NCBI GenBank assembly: GCA_013396635.1
Contig: WBMW01003333.1
Span: forward strand, 188,261-252,260
Source of the DNA: Penelope pileata
Lineage: Eukaryota > Chordata > Aves > Galliformes > Cracidae
Reading direction: 5' to 3'
Length of the DNA: 64,000 nucleotides
The notes beneath the pieces are model-generated. The model had not been told where the DNA came from and ran no database searches. It saw nothing but the letters and a program-made list of their open reading frames with translations. Position 1 is the first letter of the stretch. Every line of letters starts with the position of its first letter. Both the position numbers and the translations under genes were made by a program. Positions 50,401 to 62,997 of the stretch are shown piece by piece.

Positions 50401-52999
50401 ATTTTCTTGACAGCTAATTAACAAGTCACTCTATCATGGAAAAAGCAATTTACACCCTGTGCTGAGCTTCACGCATGGAAGAGAGAAAAGGAGATGAAAT
50501 GAACATAAGCAATGATAAAACCAGAGTATGGTCAGGATGCAGAAAGGTACCAGGAATGCAAGGAGGTACTCATCAGCACACTGACAAATATCTGTCATCA
50601 CAAATTTGCAACTCAATTAACTTAAGATTTTAATCAGGGCTACAACTGAACTTAATTCTCTCCACTGCAGCTGAAGGAAAGCAAGCGGAACAAGTCATAG
50701 AAACAGAACAAAACCAAAAATGTGCTACAAAGAGACTAAATTAATATCAGAAGGAAAAAACAAAACAAAACAAATGAAACCCATGAACGACAGAAAGCTT
50801 TATGTATTTAGTGTGCCAGACAAAGTCAAGAAGTTTGGAAGGTAGGAAGACAGACAACTACAGAGATGCTAAAAGAATTTGCTTGTGTGGGAGGTTGTTG
50901 ACAATCTCTGGATGAGGGATTATTAAACCAGTAGTCAAGGAAACCGCTCTTAGAATGACAAGATCTGAAATTTTGGAATGCCCCATTTTGGAGTGAACAG
51001 AACAAGGAAAAAATGCTCCATGCTCCTCAGAAAGGAGGATGGGGTACGGCTCCAGCATCCCACACTGCCCTCAGGGCCAGAGAAGATGCCTCTGTGTGAC
51101 ATCAAGCGTGGCCTTCATTAGGAGATACAGCTGTCCCAGCTCACAGCTGGGGAAAGGGAGTGCTTCCCATTCTTTTCAGTTATGGAATCGACTTTGCTCT
51201 TCAGGGGAGGTACAAAAGCACAGAACTCAGTCATCTACTGCAAGCATAAGAGGTGAATGTACTAGGAGTGCAGAAAACCCCTTCCATTGCCATCAGGCTG
51301 CTCCCTCAGCTCCTGCCAGGCATTTCACTGCTCGCATGATCCACAAAGATATTCTATAGGGATGAACGTCAAAGACACGTGATAAGGCATGACCAAGACT
51401 CACCAGCTCACTGGCCACCTGAAGTACTGAGTGCTTGCTACCCTCAAACTACCAAAAAGGGCCTCTTGTCTTGGATAATCCGTCTTTTCTAAAGTTAAAA
51501 CACATGAGACCTCCTCTCCTTTTTAAATGTTGTTGAAGATCTGAACATAAAGAAATACAAAGCAGCAGCTTGGCTTAATGACAAATAGTACAGCAAAAAA
51601 CTATTTTTCTAGTTATTGCCTTAACTCAATAGCAAAATAAAACATCAGCTGATATGCCAAAGTCTGTGCTGAGATTTAGAAGAGTACTCAAGAGCTATTT
51701 TTTTAGTTTTATTACTGTCAGTATCCTAGAGGAAAACAAACACTAAAAGCTTTTCAATTTAATCTTAGAGATGATGCTCTACAGAGAGCTACCCTGTGCT
51801 TAGACTACCCAAACTATGCAGTTTGTAAGGCAAGGCAGTGTTTAGAGTACACAACATATTTCCACAATTAGAACAGAGTAGTATCAAGCTATGCCAGAAA
51901 TGTTTTGCTGGTTTTGATTAAAATGCACTTTCGTGTTTTGTTTTATTTTCTTCCCCCTACAGTTGCTGCACCAAAACGTGTTCAGAAAGGCAAGAAACTA
52001 CAGAACACAGTCTATGTAACATTGCTACTCAGGCTGAAATTTCAGTTACCATCAGTGGAAGCTTTAATGCTAATGAGAAAGCAAAGCTTCATTTTAGACA
52101 AACGTGACAAATCAAAGCTATTGAAGTATTTGCAAAAGGCCTTAATTACGAATTCTGGATGAACTAAATGCATATGAAAATGAAGATTCTAATTCAGATT
52201 TATCTTATTGTTAACAGCTGTTACTCCACTACCCTTGGTCATCCGATAGATGCCACTATCAAAGGCTCAATGCTCAACAATTCAGTGTTGTGGAGAATAC
52301 AGCTGCAGTCTGGAGTACGCTTTAATTACCACCTGTTTTTAAGCAAGTACATTAAAATCTTTTCAGGTGGGGTATTCTAAGTACTGCATTATTACTTAAA
52401 TAAAACTTAGCTCACATAAACACAGTCCAAGTAGGGAAGTGGCAGATGCAGAAATCATCTGAGTGGGCTTAGGGGTTTCAATGCCAGGCCCTGAGCAAAG
52501 CTCTTCAGAATTGCGTTTTTCTGCCCCCTTATCCCTTGAAACAAGAAGCGGCTGAGATTGGGATTAGTCAAGCTGTATTAATTCACATTTGTAAATACAC
52601 TGCATCTCCTTTGGTGACAGGTATTTCAAGACAAAATACAAGTGCTAACAGTGGCTTCAAAAAGTTTGTCAAGGGGAGCTGGACTGTGCTCCTTCATCCT
52701 TAATTATGAAAAAATAAAAAGATGTTAGAGCTACACACAATGGATTTAAACAAAATTTTCCAGTTATGCCCAAGGTTTGGGTATTCACCACCAAAAAGCC
52801 ACTTTGTGTTTTCCAAGTGCTATTTAATGCTCTTGCCTACCTACCTTGCATGCTAATGTTATTTTTCCCTGCTTTCTTTGCCCCAAGCTATGCATATTCA
52901 GATTCTTTAGATGTTTAAACCTTGATTGGAAAAACAATCCTATCTTATATTCTTTTTTTAAAAAAGAAATAGAAATGTGAAGGCCTGGCATGACTCTTC
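47461..52999. other. Intronic/upstream unique sequence
   Basis: GC-richer from 47900 to 48600, AT-rich beyond. Long-looking plus-strand open frames at 47783-48322 and 48244-48792 overlap each other in different frames, have no recognisable motif, and are best explained by GC-driven lack of stops. A strong plus-strand acceptor-like tract (TTTTCTTCCCCCTACAG) ends at 51961, with no matching donor I trust. Confidence 0.6.
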
Positions 53000-55760
53000 A
53001 CCTTTTGTTATCACACGTTTCCTACTTCTTGCCCTTGAGACTGAGCCTCATTTTCTACCAGTCTTTCAGTGACAACTCCAACTCATTAACTTTTGCTAAA
53101 ATCTCATCACCACATCAGATTTCATCTACTAATATGCTGTACTCCACATTTTAAAAATCGTTCTTGGCTTCTCACCAAAATCCATCCACCCCAACCACTC
53201 CTACCAAGTGGTTTCCAAGACCCTACGCAGCAATACACAGGCGTTCAAAAATGTGAAGAGTGCTAGAGGCATTAAGAAATCCTGTCCTCCACCCTCCACA
53301 GCTCCTTCCTTTCGTGCTTTGCTCCTACTCCTGCGTTCAGCTTTCAGTGCAATCCCCTGCACTTACAACTTCACCACCAGCCCTCTTCTCCTGCCATTGC
53401 CACGTGCTCTCTTGATATGAGAGCTGCCTCTGAGCATCACTTTGATTAACCTCCCAGGCCTGGGAATCGTAAATATACCTTTTAGTTTACCCCTAGGAAA
53501 CAGCCCTGCACTTAATTATTTTTATTCTCAATCTGACAAGAAACTCACAAGAAAATGTTTTTAATCATCTCGAACTCACAATCAGAAGCAGATTCTCAGT
53601 GCTGCATTCAGACTGCCTGCTGCCCTGCCCGACGCATCCACTGCAGCATCTGAACCTCAGGAAAGGAACGGGCACTTTGGGGAGTGACAGTCCTGCTCCC
53701 TGGTTTCCATTTCTTGCGTGTGAAAACAAAACCAGCTTCCCAGCTCACTCACATCTGTGCACTTGGCACACTATTTTCATTAGATTTGTGTGTAAAAACC
53801 ATACTTAAATATTTGCAGTTAGAGTAATGGTGGTCTGCCCAAGGATAAAAATGCAAGGTAAGTTCCATACGTTTTCACAAAAAGTAGCAGTAAGATTCAA
53901 CACATTATCACACTAGATTTTATTTCAGAGCACGGTTTTTGCAAACTTTGTCATTCTACTTCAAGAAATGTTCATTCAGGATGTCCTCGCTAACGGGCGA
54001 TCCTTGCTAACTCGATGCTTGGACCACCTAGGCAGCCACTGATTCCTCTCTAATCTCATCTTTTGCTTTCATACTATGTTCTTGTTCTTATTTCTAAATC
54101 ATCAAATCTACAGCAACTCTACACCTGCTCCAGCATGCAGATTTCTCCTCTAGCTCTGATGTGGAAGTGTTTGCTCTCATTGTACTTAAGCAACATTATT
54201 ACTGAGCAATGCCAGCAAGGTTACTGTGATTTCACATCTTCTTCAGAGACTGTTCAAACTTGTCTTCTACCACACCCAAAAAGAAAAAGAGAAAAGTGGA
54301 AAGGAAAAGGAAGCCCTGCAGCTAGAGACTGGAGGGAAGACTTTTCCTACGCTCCACATAGTGTCTGAGTGCACACATCCTGCGTGCCTGGTGACAGATG
54401 ATCAGAACACATTTCACAATACGAACTTCCAATGTTTGGTGCTATTTTCTTCCAGTAATAATTGCTGGATAAAGTCATAGCTGGATTCATAACAACAGCA
54501 CTGCTGCAAAGTTAATAACTACCAGTGCACATACAGATCTTCAGATCTTCGTCCTCAGCTACAGAGTACAAAACCCCTTTATTGTGTTGAAACGAGCTGT
54601 ATTTGGAAGTTGAAATTATTATTTAACTGACCACCTCCATTGCTGAAAGAAAAACACGTTCTATCCATTTTCTTTTTACTTTATTCCTCTATATAAACAG
54701 AAACTTTGCTTCATATACTGTCACTTAATCGCCACCATGAAAGGCTCAATCCAGCCCTAAACCTCAGAAAGAATAGAAATAACTACACTTAAAAACACCA
54801 CATAAAAACCCACCCAAAAACCAAAACTCTGTATCTGCATTTTCGTCTCTCACTCGCTCACCTCTGACTTCTACAAAGCTTAATTCATGCAACCTCCACC
54901 CTAACCCCTGGGAGCATCTTGTACTTTCCAGCCATCTGGACTGTATTTACTTTACTAAGAAGTTAAATTTGCTCATGAACAAAGAAAACCCCTTACTATC
55001 TTCCTGTCATGTCTGCACAGTTATTTTCTAAATTCCTATTTTCTCAAAGAAATTATTATGCCCTCTGGGGAACTCTTACAATCTTTCTTATGAGCTCTAC
55101 CGGGGTCACACAAGCTCTTCATTCACCATTTTCTAGTGCTGTTCTTTTTGTAAGAGGAGAAATTTGCTTATTTTCCCCTTGGTTTTTCATCTGCACTTCA
55201 CAAGAGCCTTTACAAACAGCACTCAATCTCCCACGTAATAGAGCAGAACTGCGGCAGTTGTACCAAAGCATTTATTTAGCCAGTGAAAGTGACAGTTTTA
55301 CAAATGAAGCCACTATTGCCAAGTTAAGATCGGAAACAACTTTTAAAAGGAACACAGAACAACACGTATGTTTATAATCCTACTTATTTTGATGGCTCCA
55401 CTCTAGCTTTGCTCACTGCTCCTCCATCCTTGTCACAACCTCCATGGCTGGCCCCATCCCACAGCTGAGGACACCACCATGGCTGTGGGGGCTCGGGCAG
55501 GAGATTGGGCATGCAGAAATGCTGACTGCAGAAGGCAACCACCTCAAGCTGTTTATTAACTATCAGCTACACACTCAAAAAACCACCCGCTTTTGTCTGG
55601 TGTCATCTGTGCTGCCATTGTGCTGTCAGTCTTCCCTTTTAGCATGTTTTATAAGCCCATTTTTCAAAACACATTATCTTTTTCTATCAAAAGGTAGCCA
55701 ACTAGAGCTTATGATTAACAGCTATTTCACAGCTTTTCTCTACCCCTCCTGACATGCACC
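53000..55760. other. Second plus-strand pyrimidine-rich block of unknown origin
   Basis: The plus strand is rich in C and T (clearest at 53281-53400 and 54061-54260). It contains many CTCCTACTCCT/CTTCCT-type words, similar in character to 37800-39420. It is compatible with a decayed antisense LINE but not assignable by eye. Confidence 0.3.
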
Positions 55761-58700
55761 AGAAATCTGCATCAAGTTTCAATGAAAGTCAGATTGGCAC
55801 CTTTGTTACTGACAAAATTCATGAAAGCCATCAGCAAGGCGTGATAGGCAGCTGGCTTTTTAATTGGGAACTGAAGGTTCCTGATGCTTTGTGATGCTTG
55901 ACCCAAACATCTGATTCATTTGAAAATTTAATTTAATGAGCTAATTTAATAGCTGTGATAAGGGAAAGCGTTAACATAGTACTACATCATAACATAAATT
56001 GGAAAATATGTACTTTAAAGAAAAACACCTTCTTCGGGGATGACTGCATAAAGAGAACAATTTGCTGTTGTTTATTTTCAAGTTGAACCTTCAAACATAA
56101 TTCAAAGAAGCAGTCCTTCAGAGACATAATGATTTTTAATGACCACACCAAGTATTTCTCTGTCTCTTCAGTGGCTCTTCTGGAATACCAGGGAGTAGAA
56201 GCTCAATTACAAACATGCAGGAGGCTGCATACCACACTAAATTCATCAGGAAATGCACAGTATAACAATGAATGAGAAACAAAACTCAACATGTCCATGT
56301 TAAAAATAACTACCAAAATAATTCACCAAAATACCACCACACATCACACAAATGCTTGAATCAGCAAAATTAAAGGGACAAAGCAGAGAAAGAAGCCCTA
56401 TCTATGGAGATGGGCTTAACGCCATGCAAAACAAAAACCCAAACATTCTGCCTCCTTGCAGTTGCTGCTTCCATAATTTCTCAAGTGATTCAACTTCATC
56501 CCTTCCCAGCTTTTTTGCCCCCATCTTCAAAACCCAAAGGATCATCTGTACCAACAAACATGTTTTGTCATTAAAATCAGCTGAAAGACAGTGAAGATGC
56601 AACATGTCTCTGCTTTTGGGAAGCATTGTCATGTTATTTATCAGAAACAAAACCCCAGGAGATCTGTTGCCGGTTGAGCAATATCCCCACTAACAAGGAC
56701 TTTTTATCCCCTTGTATGTTTTCAAGCTGTTCAAATTTTCTCTAGAATTTGTAATTTTTTTTTCTTTTAGAAGTGAAGACAAGGACTTTAATCAATTAGG
56801 CAAGTGAACTGCCTTTTCTTGAGAAACAAGCTGAACATTTCATGCAAGCTATTAAAGATGTTTTATTTCAAGCAATGACAACTTCTCACAGCTTTATCAA
56901 ATGAATGGTGATCACAGCTCAGTGCACTCTTTTCTCCAAAGCATCTGAGTTGGAAAATGATCAGTAAGAGAGGATTCACTACAGTGTCTGCAGAAACATG
57001 GACCAACATATTTGCACTTAGAGTGCATGAACTTCATTTTACGTGTTTCTAACAGAAAGGATGCAAAGCAACTTTATTAACAGTCTGCAGCTATAGCATG
57101 AAATTAGTTTCTATGGAAATCTGACAGAATTCGAAGGAACTTTGCTTTTGAGCTGTTTCTGTAGCAAACCCAGCATCAGCTGCAGAAGGCACACGAAGCA
57201 AAATCCTTCCCACCTGATTAAGGCTTTCAATGCTGAGCATCCTGCCGAAGCAATCCGGCAGCAGCTGAGGCCTTGAACTGGCAGCCTCATGGGCACACCT
57301 ATGGGCTCAAGGCAAGGCAAAAGGACAGAGCAGAACGCTGTGACCCGTGCCTGTCCCCTGTCAGCAGGCCCGGCCTAGCTGCAGGCCGCACAACCACACC
57401 AGCCCAGCACTTCCCCTGGTCTGTGTGTGCCACCCGCCCTCTGTGGTTTCTTAAACATCTGATGGACAACATTTCACAGTTCCTCTTTCAGAGAGAAAGC
57501 ACATTTTTCGCCAGCAAGGCAGAAAATATTTCTTTCCAAGAACTCGAGATGGCAGGTGGAAGGCGCTGGTTGCCAGGAAGGGTTCCAGGCTATGACCCCC
57601 GAGCCAGCTCGCTGGCACACAGAGGGCCCCAAACTCCCTGCCAGGGGGCTGCAGAGGCCCTGGGTGCTCTGCCATACCCCGGGAAGGCGCTGGCACATCG
57701 AGGATCTCAGTAGTCCCTCACCACAGTGGAGAAGGCCGACACGGTGCTGCTGCACCAGCACACGGCACAGGATGAGGCCCTGCAGGCCAGGACAACCAGA
57801 ACCTCTCAGAGGATTTAAGAACTTCAGAGGCATGTGGTGCATTTCTGAAACTTAGAAATGAAACTTTCCTTTCACCAAGCACCCACATCATCAGCTGGTT
57901 AGCAGCAGGTGCTGTGGCATGGACAGGTCTGCCAGAGACACAGCACAGCAGCTTCCCTCTGGGCATACACAGAGTTCTGAAAAGGTTCTCTTGAATTCAT
58001 ATTTCAAAGTAAATTCACGTCTCCTTTCCATTCAAGGAAAACTGGACAGTGAATTAAAAATAAAATCCTCCTAAAGCAGTTTCAATAAAGGCATTAGCAA
58101 GACTAATTTCAACTGCAAAGAGAAAGCATCAAGTCCTGTTCCAGCTTCTCCTTTTGCCATATGAGATGCGTTAATTGGGGCAGGAACAACTATTTTTGTA
58201 CAGCTGCCTACCTTGCAAAAGGAAAATGTCAATACACCTCGAGACATCAGTGTTAAGAACTACGGCCAAGTGTTTGCCCAAAGACCAACAGCCCAGGGAT
58301 TTATAGCCCTGATCTGAAATCCTGGATGTGTTACCACAGGCCAGGATATTTTCTCACTCAATCCCAATGCAGACTGTATTTCAATGCCCATCTTTATCCA
58401 TAAATCCATGGAATGTGTTTTAGGCACAAAAAGCTTCAAAATAAATCCTTTCGATCAACTTCCCAAATTAGTCATGCGAACTCTGTATAGAAGTGCAGAG
58501 ATTATTAATACTCCAAATTTATAAATCCCAGCACAGATATTCTGAAAGAAAGTAAACATTTAATCACACGTATTGAATAATCCAAATCATGGCCTATCAC
58601 ATGCATCACTCTGAACGCAGAATAGAATTATGCTTTTAAGCTGTAAACACAATGTGAAAATGTCAAATAAGTTTGAACCTCTCTTTGGCAAGAACACGTG

Positions 58701-61449
58701 AGATCTTTTTCTGTATTCAGTGGTAAGCATCTATATAGACAGATACAGACATAATGTAGCATTTTTCCCTACTAAGTTTCAAAGCCTTTCCTTATAAAAC
58801 ATACTTTACAAGATGTTCCAGTAGACACAAATAATTGTATTTCCTCAAACAGAAGAGCAGTGTCATTCATTACCTTGATAAAAAACACTAGATGCCACAA
58901 CATTGTTTGCTGATTTACTGTTGTTCAAGAAAACAGCAATTGTTTTCTATACTGAAAATGTCCAAAAAAGGAAGGCTGCACTCAATTCTCTGATGAGCGG
59001 CACTTACTGCTTTGGAGAGGGGAAGAAAGGAATACCCACAGCAAAGAGCTAATTTCCTAACTTTTGCCTTGGGCAGGAGTCCCTAGCACGCACTGCAGGC
59101 ATGTTCAGTAGGTAAGATTCTCTTCATTTCAGACCATGCCTTATACAACAAAAGCCAGGCAGAAACTGAGATAAAGAAAGGGCAGGTGCCATCAGATGAG
59201 AGCACCCAGGATGGCTAGCACAGAAAGGCAGAAGGAACAACAGCTGCCCTCTGTACCTGGCACTGAAAAATTCCATTCACTATTGCCTATGGTATAAAAC
59301 CAAGTTTCTGCATGTGTCAGAACATGTTTCAAGACAATGTTATTTGTTATATTTGATATGCTTTTAATAGGACAGCTTCACAACAGAAGAAGTTTCAAGT
59401 ATTCCCTTGGGAATGAACAAGTAAAGAACTTCAATGCCTACATGATGACAATAGTTATTTCAAGTATAAAAGTAAAAAGAATGTCTATCTGCTCTATGGT
59501 ACAGGAATCTCTTCTTCTCCCCACTCTCTTGGTTCAGTTCTTAAAAACTTCTGCCACAAGAAATACAAAAGATACTAAATTTCACGCTGAAATAATGCTA
59601 GTTTTCAGGTTTGAGGAAATAATACAGTAATACAGGAAAACAAATGCACAGTTTCTTATATGATAGATAATAGGAATAGATCTGGGTTCAGTCAGTGAAA
59701 ATACTGCTGCTGCACAGTTTTGTCTGGTTGATATCACCAAGCTGAGAAAAGAGACAGATCCTGTCAGATGTTACTGCAAAAGCCATTATAACAAAGTCTA
59801 GCTGATGCAATCCTTGTTTGTCATTCACCATAGAGATTCCAGTTTTCCAAGGGAAAAGAAAAAAAAGAAAAAAAGACCATTAAAACTATATAAGTGGTAC
59901 AGTCAATTTATAAAAGATGTAAACAAGAATAATACTCAAATTTACTTACATTCAGAAGACAAATCCCTACTTTGATGAATGCCTGGACAGCACAAAGCTT
60001 CAGAAGATTGCTCTATTAGTTTAACTTACTTTGCTACCAAAAACTAAAGGAAATTCTTATGTTTTGACTCAGGAAGAGACTGCATTTCACAATACACACA
60101 TTATTGTCCAAGTCCCTTAATCCCAACTCCCAACTGGTATGAATGTTGCAGTTTCACATGTCTAGTATTCTTAAAAATGTAAGTTATCAGGGTACAAGAA
60201 CCTGGCTAGCTAACCTTTCTTTCCCTGACAGAAAGAAAACTTTCTCTTTTTGCATTCAATTACGAGACAGAGCATTATTTGCAGCTAGTCAAGCTGATTC
60301 ACTTCCCCAGGCTCCTCCAGCATACAAAGCCCATTTGGGAAGGAATTATTTTTCCTCCTTCAAAACCATAAGTTGAAATAGTACTTAAGTGTACAGTAAG
60401 AACAGTACAAACACACATTACTACTACGTGAAAAGGATGCTATTTACTTTTATACGTTCCTCCCCCAAGAAAGGTGGTGGGAGGCCCAGTTTGGTTTCCA
60501 GATCCTCTCCCAGCTCCACAGTTGAGTGAAACCACGCAGTCCTCCTCACCTGTCAGAGGCCATCTTTCTAAAAGGATCCTGAACTTCAGCTAACAGAATT
60601 TATTATACACACTTTGAGCCCTTCAACAGAATTTACTTCAAAGAGGGAAGAAAACATGCACTGATCAAACAGAGCAGGACATGAAGTGGTGATGTAAGAC
60701 TGCACAAGATATATGTCAGAGGCCAATGAGATTTATCAAGTTCAGGTCTAATGTAAAATAGCACTGCAGAAGCATAATGTTTCCTGACTATCTGCATCTC
60801 AGTGAATTTACACAAGCCCTTTACTGATCTTTGCAAATCACTTACTTCACTGCTAAAGCTGCTGTACTCAGGAAACAAAGCAGTTGCTTTTATACGCTAC
60901 TTTTAAAACACTGCCGTATTAATAACTTGTACATCAAATTCAATTACAAAGAATTACACCACAATAGAATTAATTGACATCTTTGACTTGGGTCTGACTG
61001 CTAAATGTTTTCCTTAATGATTCCAGTCTAATCCTGAGGTTTTATCTATACTTTCCTTTTTATTATTTTATAGCAATATTTACCTATTCAGTTTGGGTTG
61101 GGAAATGCAAACAGAGGCTTGTTACCCAGCTAAACATAAAACCCATCCACTGTAACACTGCTTTAAGTCAACATACTACTTAACACACCCTCCATATTCT
61201 TCCCTTGAAGTCTTTCTGGCCATCCACTCCTTCACCTGCTGTCTTTCTGCTTTTTCTATTCTACAAAATGTAGAAGTTTGGATCTTTGTACAAAAACAAT
61301 CAAAACTGTTTGAGAAGTATGTTAGGAATTGCATGGTGTAATATCATAACATCTTATGAACCTTCCTTAGAGTCAGCTCTTGAACATCAACCTATAGGCT
61401 TCCCAGCAAAGTGCTGTCTGTCATGTGCTCAAGTTTCCCATTTTAACAT

Positions 61450-61469
61450 TCCTCCTCCTCCTCCTCCTC
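61450..61469. repeat. (TCC)n short tandem repeat
   Basis: Six or more CCT units followed by a T-rich run to 61480. Confidence 0.9.
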
Positions 61470-62934
61470 TTTTTTTTTCTTTAAAATAAGATTATTCTCA
61501 TCCTTAGAAACAGGAAGTCATTGTATTCAAAATGTTTATGCTAAATGAAAACATACATACTTCCATGACTGCTATTCAGTGACTGTTGGGTGGTCTCAAT
61601 CTGAACTGGGTTTGTGATCAGCAAGTGCTTCCCTTGGAGAAATTATCAAAGCCAGTACCACTAAAGCACAGCCTCAGAGACCAAGGAATGGAAAGGTATA
61701 AACAATCAGCTATTGTAATTACAGCTCAAGACTGGGAGGGGGGGGGTGGAAAAAAAGTTTAACATACCCACAAAAAACTTCCCAAACATCTGTTTTCACT
61801 AAGTATTTAAATCAATGTTTTCCCTGAGTTATATCAGGAGTTGGCCTGTGTTGCACATTTCTTGGGATGAGGTCAGTAATGTTCACTAATGCAGGGCTAT
61901 AGCTGCAGTCATGCGGATGAAAAGGGGAATTCATAGTACATTGGCATCTCGCACCAGGAATCTTCTTCAAACACCGTTTGAAGCTGCCTGTGATCAATGT
62001 CTCCAACATGCTCGTAAATCATTTGAATTTTCCTCTTGAATTTGATAAGTGTAAGAAATCTTCACTTCAGTACTTTGACAACGATACACTAATGGGTGTT
62101 CTTACGTATGGGAGGTCTTTGTGGGGCATCCAACTATACTCCTCCCCAGCCTGACAGAAAAAGCTGCCCCTTGTGATTTGAGTTTATCATCCATAGTAAT
62201 CCTAATATCCTACCACCTGCCTTTTCCAGATATAATTTATATTCTAGGAGAAATTAAACTTAAGTCCATCAGCACCAATTTTCAATTGCTTTTTCAACAC
62301 CATCTGTCCTTACCACAGGAAAATTCACCCCCTTTCAAACACAAGTTTTAAATCATTCAATATTTGGAAGAACTCTCTTCTGAGAAGGTAACTGCAAACC
62401 AGTTTCTCAATAATCATGGACACTTTCAGAAAACTTGAATGCTCCCGCAGCTCGCCCACTTGCTTCCCGTAAAAAAAGCAGTATTCAGAATTATCATCTG
62501 GAGAGGTCTACAAAAGTGCTGAGAACAGTTTCTGTGTATTTTGATGCTCTATGAATCACCAAGAACGGAACATGAAGCCAAAAAGCTGTGAAGCATGCAC
62601 ACGTACAAACAAGACCTGGGAAGACCTATATCAGACCAACCAAAACATATCCTGGAGATACCAGGAGGGGACCAACAGGAACTCACGCATTATGCCACTT
62701 CCATATGAGACTATTTACATTTGTTTGGACCCAGAGATCAATATGAACATCAGGAATTCATAAAGCCAGCAGTACAGAGCTGCTCTCCAGAGACCGGCCA
62801 CATCTGTTCAGCAGTGCCAAGCTGCCAGCTGGACAGAGTCCCAAAAGCCTTTACAGGGTCATCATGCACAGCAAAAGCTCGTGCTTGGCTAAAAACTGTC
62901 CAGCCTAGCAACTAAAGAAGGTAGCATATACTCT

Positions 62935-62997
62935 GTTAATTACATTAAGTAATTAAGTCATGTTTAGCTTGGTTAATTAGCATGCTTTGTTTTAATA
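62935..62997. promoter_or_regulatory. Cluster of TAATTA homeodomain-type cores
   Basis: GTTAATTAC, AGTAATTAAG and GGTTAATTAGC occur within about 60 bp. Homeodomain proteins bind such cores. Functional status is unknown. Confidence 0.2.

Noticed and set aside
57180..57960. GC-rich segment considered as the ADD3 promoter
   Set aside because: By eye CpG is well below expectation for its GC content, and no donor leading toward the coding exon stands out.
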